DNA of 64,000 bases from an uncultured bacterium (lineage in GTDB: Bacteria; Spirochaetota; UBA4802; UB4802), in assembly GCA_937920495.1 (NCBI GenBank), contig CALEUQ010000005.1:1-64000 (forward strand), read 5' to 3'. Below are positions 8,041 to 16,288 of this stretch, piece after piece. A program made the position numbers and the translations under genes. The notes beneath the pieces are model-generated. The model did no database searches, was not told the origin of the DNA, and saw nothing but the letters and a program-made list of their open reading frames with translations. Every line of letters begins with the position of its first letter. Positions within the stretch are counted from its first letter, which is position 1.

Positions 8041-8397
8041 ATGAAATGTACCTCTCTGCTGCCTTCGATGATGGAAGTGGATGTTATTAAGAATTTTATT
8101 TATAAATTAATGTTTAATTACAATAACGTTATGGAATGGCAAAAAATATTAGCTGATGCAGTACAGGATGGGAAAATAAAAGAATTACATCTTAAAAAAA
8201 TACCTGTATTGAAGACCTGTGATAACTGGCGTGAAGTGGAGCCTATAGGCTGGGTTGACCACCCTATGAAGCTTACTCATTACAAAGGGGCATTGGTTAA
8301 ATTAAGAGGCAATATCTATTTTGTTACTGAAAAAACTATTAATGCCCTAAGTGAATATATCAACTGGAAAATTACTCAGCGGATTGATGTGATTTAA
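8041..8397 (+). CDS. Small protein of unknown function, start overlapping a repeat
   Basis: This 118-residue ORF has no recognised family; the middle (NWREVEPIGWVDHPMKLTHYKGALVKLRGNI is split here only as a description of a tryptophan-rich stretch) looks like a compact soluble domain. The first codons fall in a degenerate copy of the stem-loop repeat flank (TTTATGAATAATGAAATGTAC, 8032-8052), so the real start may be the ATG at 8068 or 8071, though neither has a good ribosome site. Its stop codon abuts the stop of the opposite gene at 8398 with no gap. Confidence 0.5.
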   Translation: MKCTSLLPSMMEVDVIKNFIYKLMFNYNNVMEWQKILADAVQDGKIKELHLKKIPVLKTCDNWREVEPIGWVDHPMKLTHYKGALVKLRGNIYFVTEKTINALSEYINWKITQRIDVI

Positions 8398-10206
8398 TTA
8401 TTCGGTATCCAATCTAATTGTTACTACAACATCCTTCTTTTGTGTAAACTTTATCACGGTATCCAGAGCTGATTTGCTTATTAGTATATGATTTTCGTTT
8501 ATCCTCTCAACTATCGCTCCTTTAGGAAGGCTATGCAATAGCTCATCAATAAATTCCTTTTTATCTGAACTAAGAACAATTCCACTTTTAATGGTAACTG
8601 ATGGTGTATGTTGTATCCATTCATTAAGCTGAAATTGTATATTCTGGGGGAGCTGATTTTTTGCATATTCTTTTAATACTGATATAAAAATGTCCGGGTT
8701 CATACCTCTCTTGATTGCGTTGAGGATAGCTACTTTAGAAATTTTTGCATGGATTGTAACATCGGTTGATGTAATGTCAGTAAACGTCAGAAGAATGTAT
8801 GAAATATCAGATGGAATTTCATGATAGGGTATGACAAGGGAAAAGTCCGGGTTAATATATATTGATTGTTCCGGCATCTTGCTGGATTTTTTATCCTGCT
8901 GAAAAATAATCTTACCAATATCACTTAACAAAATAGTATTATTAATAATTTCAATTACACCTATAACACATAGGAAATTAATAGCAGTAAGCACATTAAC
9001 ACGGGCATTTTCATAATAATCATCAATTTGTTGGGAGTCAGAAAATAATTCGGGTAGTGATTCTAAAAAATATAACGATATATACATATCAGCTGTTTTA
9101 TTGGTATATTTTCTTATGATGCGCAGAACAGATTTCAAGGATTCAGCATTCACCGGGAAAGGATTTGGGAATAAGGGGTTTTCTTCTTTTCCAGCTTTCT
9201 GTAAAATCATCTGAGTTATCTCTTGAGGGTGTAACAAAACTTTGTGTAAGTGTTTCAGCGTAGCGTTGACATTGGTTGTTGTTACAGATAATGAGTTTGT
9301 GATAGAAAGTAAGTATAATGCTAATTGAGTAATTTGAGCCAGAGTCAATGGTTTTCCTGTTGTCTGAATAGATATAGTGTTCAATGCCTTTGTAATATTA
9401 TCGATGTCCGATTTACGTAAATTTCCTTCCTGTGTTAAAAACAGTCCTTTTGATGTTATGCAATCATACGCTTTTAACATAGCAATAAGTGCCATGAAAT
9501 GATTGTGCACATACATATTTTTACTATCATTTTTAACATGTATAAAATCTGGCTGAACCATAATAATTCCTGAAAAATGTCCAGATAAAATATGGAAAAT
9601 TCTGATGCAGTTATTAGTTGTTAATTCATGTAAAACATTGTGGGCTTTTGCAATCCCCAGAGACTCTATTGCATATTTCACCGATACTACGCATCCCCGT
9701 TGTATGCATAGTTTAAGAAAATTGGAAGCATTATCGCTAAGAGGTATCTTTTTGGGCGTGTAGGATTCATGTGATATTATGTGTGTGATTATTTCATTGC
9801 AGTATTTATACAAAGTGTGCGTATCAACTGGGTTAAGGATTTGCCGCAGTTGGTTGTATAAACATATTTTGTCTAATTTGTTAGATAGTAACTGTCGATT
9901 TTTCAGGATGTACACAATAGACTTACTGGCTAATAACTGAGCAGTTTTTTCAATATGCTGTATAGGAATATGCAGGATGTGTTCAATATCTCTGTAATGA
10001 ACATCATTATCTGCTAATAGCTTCAGAATTGCAATTTCATCAGGATTGCATTGTGAAAATATCAGTTCAACTCCTACATAGCTTGACATACGAGAAGCTA
10101 TTTCATCAGCTGTTGCTTTTTTAGGATCATGAAATCCAAGCATTGTAGCAAGGGTGCAGCGATCTTTTTTTTCTAATGTATCGATATGTTGTAGTAATGT
10201 TCTCAT
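8398..10206 (-). CDS. XPB/Ssl2-type (Helicase_C_3-like) domain protein without a helicase motor
   Basis: This 602-residue protein lacks Walker A and DExx motifs. Residues about 435-525 (IYINPDFSLVIPYHEIP, then ILLTFTDITSTDVTIHAKISK, ILNAIKRGMNPDIFISVLKEY) follow the pattern of the domain found at the N terminus of XPB/Ssl2 helicases and in stand-alone bacterial proteins. The N-terminal 300 residues look like repeated small winged-helix segments. In bacteria such proteins sometimes sit near an XPB-type helicase; none is in this window. It is monocistronic and convergent with the small ORF before it. A role in DNA transactions is inference. Confidence 0.65.
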   Translation of the reverse strand: MRTLLQHIDTLEKKDRCTLATMLGFHDPKKATADEIASRMSSYVGVELIFSQCNPDEIAILKLLADNDVHYRDIEHILHIPIQHIEKTAQLLASKSIVYILKNRQLLSNKLDKICLYNQLRQILNPVDTHTLYKYCNEIITHIISHESYTPKKIPLSDNASNFLKLCIQRGCVVSVKYAIESLGIAKAHNVLHELTTNNCIRIFHILSGHFSGIIMVQPDFIHVKNDSKNMYVHNHFMALIAMLKAYDCITSKGLFLTQEGNLRKSDIDNITKALNTISIQTTGKPLTLAQITQLALYLLSITNSLSVTTTNVNATLKHLHKVLLHPQEITQMILQKAGKEENPLFPNPFPVNAESLKSVLRIIRKYTNKTADMYISLYFLESLPELFSDSQQIDDYYENARVNVLTAINFLCVIGVIEIINNTILLSDIGKIIFQQDKKSSKMPEQSIYINPDFSLVIPYHEIPSDISYILLTFTDITSTDVTIHAKISKVAILNAIKRGMNPDIFISVLKEYAKNQLPQNIQFQLNEWIQHTPSVTIKSGIVLSSDKKEFIDELLHSLPKGAIVERINENHILISKSALDTVIKFTQKKDVVVTIRLDTE

Positions 10207-10282
10207 TTTTTAAAAAATAGTAGACACATTAATCGTAATAATTTAAATGATATCTTCACGGATTATTCTTTATAATGATTCA

Positions 10283-10331
10283 GTGAATAATGCAGTGTAT
10301 ACCCCTACCGCCAAAAGTGGCAGGAGTGTAC
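10283..10331 (+). repeat. GTACACC stem-loop repeat, copy 3 (degenerate)
   Basis: GTGAATAATGCAGTGTATAC followed by CCCTACCGCC-AAAA-GTGGCAGGAGTGTAC gives a hairpin with some mismatches. The flank GAATAATGNAGTGTA matches copies at 28831 and 47387. It lies upstream of the lepB operon. Confidence 0.6.
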
Positions 10332-10468
10332 GCTATCCAATATCGTATCCGTAAAGTATGGTTTAGGAATAAATAATCTAATATCTTCATAATTTTTCAT
10401 AGAAAATGTAACTTTTATACTACTATTGTATATACAAAATATATCCTTTTAAAAGCCGAGGTACATAG

Positions 10469-11539
10469 ATGTTACAGTTTTTAGCTTTTAACAAACAAAA
10501 TACTGATACAATCCAGATACAGATTCTTAGCAATACCATGATTGCTAAGCTTATGTTGAAGCGTATAGGGTATCTTATACTTTTAATTTATTCAACTATT
10601 TTTTTAGCTGTAGCAATCCCATATAATGGTACATACGCCATTGGTGGATTTTTATGTGGTGTGTTCCTCATCAGAATCATTAATGATTTCATTAAGTGGA
10701 AAAAATTCAAAGATTCTACGTTAACCGTATCTCCATCGGGTATAAGCATTCAAACCAGAAATGAAATCTACCACTTTAATACAAAAGATATAACCTATCT
10801 GGAAGTTAATTTATTCAGTAACCTTGTGATACGTGAACGTTACCGGAGTTTAGGGTTCCCGCTCATGCTGATAAGCCATGATGACAGGGAAAAGCTTATA
10901 CATTACTTTTATGATATGTCTCCCAAACGTACGGTTATGTTTAAAAAAATTTGGGAGATGTTTGATGCTATTCTTGTTGCGTTTATACTTGCAATGCATA
11001 TACGGCAGTATATTATTCAGGCATATTATATCCCAACTGGTTCCATGGAAGACACCTTACTGGTTGGGGATCATCTATTAGCAGAAAAGATAACCTATGG
11101 TCCAACTATCCCTCAGATGATAGGTATGAAAAAGCCAGTTCATCTTTCATTTTTAAGTATACGGCCTGTTCAGCGTGGTGATATTATTATATTCAGACCA
11201 CCCAATGAAGAAGAAAAAGATTTTATAAAGCGGTGCATAGCTGTAGAGGGCGATGAAGTACACATCGACGGCGGCGCTGTGTGGGTAAATGGTGTAAAAT
11301 TGGATGAACCGTACGTAAAAGGTGTCACATCGTATAGAGGATTCAGCGAAAAGCGTATTGAAGGAGTTGTTCCAAAGGGAATGATAGTGGCTATGGGCGA
11401 TAATAGAGAAAATTCTTATGACAGCCGTGGTTTTGGTTATGTGCCGTTAGAAAGAATCAAAGGGAAAGCGTTTATCCTATACTGGAATACGGATAACATT
11501 AAAAATTTTGATTTTTCACGGCTTGGTTTAATCAAATAA
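10469..11539 (+). CDS. lepB: Signal peptidase I with N-terminal membrane/PH-like extension
   Basis: Signal peptidase I removes signal peptides from exported proteins at the outer face of the cytoplasmic membrane. The catalytic Ser192 is in YYIPTGSMEDTLLVGD and the general-base Lys254 in KDFIKRCIAVEGDEV; box E is MGDNRENSYDSRGFG. At 356 residues it is much longer than the minimal enzyme: about 155 extra N-terminal residues hold two hydrophobic segments (about 33-50 and 55-70) and a beta-rich stretch resembling a membrane-linked PH domain, before the usual anchor helix at about 165-180. GAGGT precedes the ATG. It leads an operon with the penicillin-binding protein (15 bp gap). Confidence 0.93.
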   Translation: MLQFLAFNKQNTDTIQIQILSNTMIAKLMLKRIGYLILLIYSTIFLAVAIPYNGTYAIGGFLCGVFLIRIINDFIKWKKFKDSTLTVSPSGISIQTRNEIYHFNTKDITYLEVNLFSNLVIRERYRSLGFPLMLISHDDREKLIHYFYDMSPKRTVMFKKIWEMFDAILVAFILAMHIRQYIIQAYYIPTGSMEDTLLVGDHLLAEKITYGPTIPQMIGMKKPVHLSFLSIRPVQRGDIIIFRPPNEEEKDFIKRCIAVEGDEVHIDGGAVWVNGVKLDEPYVKGVTSYRGFSEKRIEGVVPKGMIVAMGDNRENSYDSRGFGYVPLERIKGKAFILYWNTDNIKNFDFSRLGLIK

Positions 11540-11554
11540 GTTTTTAAGGCTTAT

Positions 11555-13378
11555 ATGGAGAATGTATCGCATAAACGAAGAATTATACTAACATTAATCT
11601 TTATCAGCACTATAGCCGTTTTATTAATAATAAAAATCACACAACTGCATTTCAGTTCCAGGGTAATCGTTAATAATAAAAATGATGTTGTAAAACGTGG
11701 GGATATCACTGATGCAAATGGATATCCCCTTGCCGTTTCTATATATAAATATTCCATATTTGCAGATCCTCGTAAGGTCACTGACCCTGAAACAGAAGCT
11801 TTGAAGCTTTCATCTGTACTGGATATGCCACAATCAGTAATAAAGGATTTGCTAACGCGTGATAAGCATTTTGTATGGATTAAGCGTAAAGTAGATGATA
11901 GTGTAATTGCCAAAATAAAAGAATTGTCTTTAGCAGGTATTTACATTAAAAAAGAGTATGCACGCGCATATCCTGAAGGGACATTGGCATCACAGGTTAT
12001 TGGTTTTGTGAATGTTGATAATATTGGGCTTGAAGGGATTGAATATAAATATAATGATATACTATTGCGTGCTGATACCTCAAGCCCGAAGGAACCTAAA
12101 GGGCTTACAGTTCAGCTGACGCTTGACAGAACAATACAGCATATTGCACAAAAAGCACTTAATATGTTTGCAGTACAGGTAAAACCAAAGAAAGCTGTTG
12201 CTGTGGTTTACGAAATAAAGACTGGTAAGGTACTGGCGCTTGCACTATACCCACAATTCAATCCTGAATATTTCTATAATTACGATAAGTCCATCCTTAC
12301 CTGCTTTTCTGTTGTTGATGCGTTTGAACCTGGCTCAACAATGAAGGTATTTGCTGCTATAACATTACTGGAACATCTTCCGGATGCACTGAAAAAAACA
12401 TATATATGCAAAGGCAGTGTTGATGTGTATGATGCAACCATAAAGTGTACAAAGGAACACGGCAAGGTTACATTGAACGAAATTATCACTCATTCGTGTA
12501 ATGCCGGGATCATACAGGCAATGCAGCAAATTAAAAAAGAATATTTGTATCAGACTCTTTCACGGTTTGGGTTTGGTGAAAAGACAGGCATACAGCTTCC
12601 TGGCGAATCTGGTGGAATACTTCGAAATCCCGGGCAGTGGTCGGGTCTTTCAAAGTATTCTATGGCAATAGGTCAGGAAATATCGGTGACTTCCGTACAG
12701 CTAGTTTCTGCTTTTGGAGCTATCGCCAACAATGGCGTGTATATGTATCCCCAGATAGTAAATCAGATTCAAAACAGCGATGGTCACACGGTCACTGCAT
12801 ATTTCCCAAAAACAAAAGGCAAAATATTGAACCCAACGATAGCCAGAACCTTGCTATCCATGATGCACAATGTTGTTATTGAGGGAACAGGAAAAAAAGC
12901 GTACGTGGCAGGGTACGGCACAGGTGGTAAAACTGGTACAGCGCAAAAATCATTGCCACAGGGCGGCTACATACCCGATGCATATGTTGTATCATTTGTT
13001 GGGATTGCACCGGTTGATAATCCGGATATTTGTATTTTAGTAATGTATGATGAACCTGCGTATGGTGGTTCGGGTGGTGAGCTAGCTGCACCTGTTTTTG
13101 CTGAAATAGCAAAACGCGTATTGCCGCTCAGAGGGTTTGGGAGTGTTGCTATCAATACGGTACACGCACAGCCTTCAAAATATAAGTCTGTGATTAATGA
13201 TGTCATGCCAGATTTTATTGGCCAGCCTGAAACAAGTGCTTTGCGACATCTAATACAGTTACAGCATGAATATCCGATACAGTATATAATGAAAGGTAAG
13301 GGCAAAGTTGTTGCCCAGGATCCAAAACCGGGAGTGCCGTTAAAAAAAGTTAGTACTATTACACTGGTACTGGAGTAA
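11555..13378 (+). CDS. PASTA-containing transpeptidase of the FtsI/PBP2 class
   Basis: This 607-residue class B penicillin-binding protein would cross-link septal or lateral peptidoglycan. It has one N-terminal membrane anchor (about 9-27), a dimerisation domain, and a transpeptidase domain with SxxK at Ser261 (FEPGSTMKVF), SxN at 314-316 (HSCNAG) and KTG at 459-461 (GTGGKTGTAQK). A PASTA domain closes the protein (about 548-607, MPDFIGQPETSALRH ... QDPKPGVPLKK). PASTA at the C terminus is typical of FtsI/SpoVD-like proteins in Gram-positives and spirochaetes. It sits between lepB and the DUF115 gene without terminators, so the three are co-expressed. No mur/mraY cluster follows, so assignment as the division enzyme is inferred. 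Confidence 0.9.
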   Translation: MENVSHKRRIILTLIFISTIAVLLIIKITQLHFSSRVIVNNKNDVVKRGDITDANGYPLAVSIYKYSIFADPRKVTDPETEALKLSSVLDMPQSVIKDLLTRDKHFVWIKRKVDDSVIAKIKELSLAGIYIKKEYARAYPEGTLASQVIGFVNVDNIGLEGIEYKYNDILLRADTSSPKEPKGLTVQLTLDRTIQHIAQKALNMFAVQVKPKKAVAVVYEIKTGKVLALALYPQFNPEYFYNYDKSILTCFSVVDAFEPGSTMKVFAAITLLEHLPDALKKTYICKGSVDVYDATIKCTKEHGKVTLNEIITHSCNAGIIQAMQQIKKEYLYQTLSRFGFGEKTGIQLPGESGGILRNPGQWSGLSKYSMAIGQEISVTSVQLVSAFGAIANNGVYMYPQIVNQIQNSDGHTVTAYFPKTKGKILNPTIARTLLSMMHNVVIEGTGKKAYVAGYGTGGKTGTAQKSLPQGGYIPDAYVVSFVGIAPVDNPDICILVMYDEPAYGGSGGELAAPVFAEIAKRVLPLRGFGSVAINTVHAQPSKYKSVINDVMPDFIGQPETSALRHLIQLQHEYPIQYIMKGKGKVVAQDPKPGVPLKKVSTITLVLE

Positions 13379-13380
13379 CT

Positions 13381-15237
13381 GTGGAAAATATTTTTAAAAA
13401 AAATATTGGGGCGATAGTTAAACGTAATAAGTCTCTGGCTGAAATAGTCAGCAATGCAGATTACACACCGTACGTTGATGTGTTACAGGCAAAAAGTGGA
13501 GATCCTGTTCCAGTGGTAAAGAAAGAATCAGGAAACCTATCCGTTCACAGTAAATTTGATCCTGTGAAAGAAGCACAACGCCTGATTGATGAATTTAACG
13601 TAACACAATACGATTGTATTGTTGTTTCCGGTTTTGGATTTGGATATCATATTGAGTGCCTTTTACAAAAAGTCAAAAAGGATGCAACAATTTTAATAAT
13701 GGAACAATTTCCATGGATGGTTGCGGCAGCTATCGCTCATAGGGATTTACACCATGTATTAAATGATACACGTGTTATATTGCTGGTCAACCCTGATGAA
13801 GAAGCCATAGCCATTCACATGAAGGGAAGGTCTTCATATAAAACACTGTTTATTACGCACCGAGGTTCATTTCAGATTAACCCGGAACACTACACCAATC
13901 TGCAAAGAATTGCAAAAGCCTATATCTCTACAAAAGAGGTTAATATTGCTACACTGGCAAAATTTGAAAAATTGTGGACTTCCAACATCGCACGAAATAT
14001 CAGACAGATTATTAGTTCCCCTCCTGCATCATCATTTTTTGACAGATTCAGCAATATTCCTGCTATCATTGTTAATGCCGGACCAACATTAACACAGAGT
14101 ATCCCGCATATACAAAAATGTTATGATAGTTCCATCATTATTGCGGTTGATACATCACTTAAGGTTTTAGAGCATTATGGCATTGAACCGCATTTTTGTA
14201 TTACGGTTGACCCGCAGCTCATTAACGCACGGTATTTTGAAGGTATCCATTTCAGCAAAACAATATTAATCGCTGATCCTATGGTGCATCCATCCACATT
14301 TTTGTTTTACACAGGAAGAAAAGCAATAACAGGTGTTGCATTTGAGATGATGAAATGGATTGAGGAGATCACTGGCAGTTATGGCACTCTTCGTTATGGG
14401 GGTTCAGTGTCAACCAATGCGTATGATTTTGCAAAACGGCTTGGGGCACATCCCATTATCATGGTGGGACAGGATTTAGCCTTCACTAATGGATTGGCAC
14501 ATGTAAAAGGTGCATATTTAGATGACCATATTTATTTCAGGAACTATCGCACATATACCGTAGAGATGTTTAACAGGTTTCAGCTTACTGCATTGCCAAA
14601 GATTTTAGTTAAGGGCATAAAAAGCAGATTTGTCCATACTAATCAGAAAATGATGATTTTCATTTCCTGGTTTGGCAGGTTGAATGATCAATCTTTGATC
14701 AATGCAACGTATGATGGCGCATATATTGACAATGTTGCTCATAAAAAGTTTGAGGATATTGCATATCACAAGTATGGCATTGATCTATGGCATGCAATTG
14801 ATGAGATTTACAAGAGCGCTGTTCCTGAAAGTGCCACCATAACCTTACATTCAGAACACCTGTTAACGCAATTACATGAAATGCTGCACCAAACTGAATC
14901 AATGAATACCATGCTGTCCCGGGCAATTCACTTTTCAGAGGAACTTATACACAACATACAAAACAAAAAGACACAGGCCATACCTTCACTGGTAAAAAAG
15001 CTGGATGATATTGACAAAAAGCTTACAGACTTTAGTGTTACCAGAAATCTGGTTGGGTTAACCATACAGCACATTATTCATACAGTGACCGAGGGATACG
15101 AAATTGATGAAGCTGTGACCAGTGAACAGGAAAAAGTAGCTTTAAAATCTCTGTACTTATATAAAGGATTACTGGAAGGAGTACAGTATAGCAGCCGTGT
15201 TATAAAAAATATGATAGTGTTGTTACAACAATTGTGA
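13381..15237 (+). CDS. DUF115 / Maf-like (MptE-like) protein
   Basis: The 618-residue protein starts at GTG with GGAG 6 nt upstream, 2 bp after the PBP stop. Residues about 225-400 are a DUF115 domain (PAIIVNAGPTLTQS at 227-240, then AVDTSLKVLEHYGIEPHF and ITVDPQ), flanked by an N-terminal Maf-type region (VSGFGFGYHIECLL). Maf proteins attach nonulosonic acids to flagellins in several bacteria, and DUF115 is related to archaeal 6-hydroxymethylpterin diphosphokinase. In a periplasmic-flagellum organism a flagellin-glycosylation role is plausible, but no flagellar or sugar genes are adjacent. Operon placement with lepB and a transpeptidase is unusual. Confidence 0.8.
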   Translation: MENIFKKNIGAIVKRNKSLAEIVSNADYTPYVDVLQAKSGDPVPVVKKESGNLSVHSKFDPVKEAQRLIDEFNVTQYDCIVVSGFGFGYHIECLLQKVKKDATILIMEQFPWMVAAAIAHRDLHHVLNDTRVILLVNPDEEAIAIHMKGRSSYKTLFITHRGSFQINPEHYTNLQRIAKAYISTKEVNIATLAKFEKLWTSNIARNIRQIISSPPASSFFDRFSNIPAIIVNAGPTLTQSIPHIQKCYDSSIIIAVDTSLKVLEHYGIEPHFCITVDPQLINARYFEGIHFSKTILIADPMVHPSTFLFYTGRKAITGVAFEMMKWIEEITGSYGTLRYGGSVSTNAYDFAKRLGAHPIIMVGQDLAFTNGLAHVKGAYLDDHIYFRNYRTYTVEMFNRFQLTALPKILVKGIKSRFVHTNQKMMIFISWFGRLNDQSLINATYDGAYIDNVAHKKFEDIAYHKYGIDLWHAIDEIYKSAVPESATITLHSEHLLTQLHEMLHQTESMNTMLSRAIHFSEELIHNIQNKKTQAIPSLVKKLDDIDKKLTDFSVTRNLVGLTIQHIIHTVTEGYEIDEAVTSEQEKVALKSLYLYKGLLEGVQYSSRVIKNMIVLLQQL

Positions 15238-15279
15238 ATGAACCTTATTATGTTGTAACAGTTATGCTATAGATTATGA

Positions 15280-15316
15280 AGAGTACACTGCTGTAATAGG
15301 ATTTGCAGTGTACTCT
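15280..15316. terminator. 12-bp perfect hairpin between convergent genes
   Basis: AGAGTACACTGC (15280-15291) pairs with GCAGTGTACTCT (15305-15316). It lies between the DUF115 gene and lgt, which converge. Neither side has a clear T-run, so a bidirectional stabilising or terminator role is only likely. Confidence 0.5.
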
Positions 15317-15327
15317 GTTACATACGT

Positions 15328-16083
15328 TTATGCATTCCGTAACTTTTTCTGGTTAACAATAAAAAGTCCAGCAATACCTGCCATAATCAATCCCACTGCA
15401 ATAATCTGAGCCTGTGTTAAACCAGCAAAAACAACCGGATTGCGGCGAATGAATTCTACAAAGAAACGCGGCAATCCATTTAAAATCAGGTACAAAAAGA
15501 ATAGCGTTCCCTGTGAAAATTCTTTTTTTCTTAGTTGTAATAGTAGCACTGCTACAATAAATGAGAAAAATGACTCAAAAAGAGGTGTGGGATACACGGT
15601 ACTGGATATTGGCACTATGCCATTTGGATAAGCTACGCCAAAGATGCCAGATGTCTCAATACCATAACATCCATCACCGGCAACATGGCATCCTATTCTT
15701 CCAAAACCATAGCCTGCTGCAATACACGGTGCTGCAATATCAAGGATTTTTAAAACAGGCTCCTTGCTCTGTCTAATAATAAAATAGCTAAATAACAATG
15801 CAAAGAGAAATCCACCATATATGGAAAGGCCAGCGCCTGAAAATACAGTACCTGCAGGGTCAGATAAAAACTCATCCATATGATCCAGTATGTGAAAAAC
15901 TTTTGAGCCAATAATGCCGGCAGGAATTGATACCAGTAATATCTTGTATGCTAAATCGGGATTAATGTTACGGACGATAAGTTCCCTCTCTAATAAAATA
16001 TATGCCATGTAAATTCCTATTGCCAGCATTACGCCGTATCCGCCAATCGTAATAAATTTATATTGGAATAGTATTGGATACAT
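15328..16083 (-). CDS. lgt: Prolipoprotein diacylglyceryl transferase
   Basis: Lgt transfers diacylglycerol from phosphatidylglycerol to the lipobox cysteine of prolipoproteins in the cytoplasmic membrane. The 251-residue protein has about seven membrane segments, the conserved GLSIYGGFLFALLF segment that corresponds to the HGG/YGG motif, and the signature RIGCHVAGDGCYG followed by the segment FGVAYPNG. GGGAGGAA precedes the ATG. It faces the lepB operon and appears monocistronic. Confidence 0.94.
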   Translation of the reverse strand: MYPILFQYKFITIGGYGVMLAIGIYMAYILLERELIVRNINPDLAYKILLVSIPAGIIGSKVFHILDHMDEFLSDPAGTVFSGAGLSIYGGFLFALLFSYFIIRQSKEPVLKILDIAAPCIAAGYGFGRIGCHVAGDGCYGIETSGIFGVAYPNGIVPISSTVYPTPLFESFFSFIVAVLLLQLRKKEFSQGTLFFLYLILNGLPRFFVEFIRRNPVVFAGLTQAQIIAVGLIMAGIAGLFIVNQKKLRNA

Positions 16084-16227
16084 AATAAAGTTCCTCCCTG
16101 GTTAATGTAATACTTACAACTTAGTATGCTATATTGGCATAAATTATAATAGTCCCACTTCAGAAAACATTATTCTTTCTTTGGTACTGTAAAATTTTTG
16201 TTCGTCACGTCATAATTGCTACAATAA

Positions 16228-16268
16228 AAAAAATTGCAACAGATTTATAATCTCTGTTGCAATTTTTT
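16228..16268 (-). terminator. Bidirectional-looking terminator after the acyl-CoA synthetase
   Basis: AAAAAATTGCAACAGA (16228-16243) and TCTGTTGCAATTTTTT (16253-16268) form a 16-bp perfect stem with A- and T-runs at its base. It lies 20 bp past the stop of the leftward acyl-CoA synthetase gene. Confidence 0.9.
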
Positions 16269-16288
16269 GTGCTAATGTTGCGTTCTGT

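Noticed and set aside
8041..8397. Small ORF as a transposase or phage remnant
   Set aside because: No transposase motif is visible; only its first codons coincide with a dispersed repeat.
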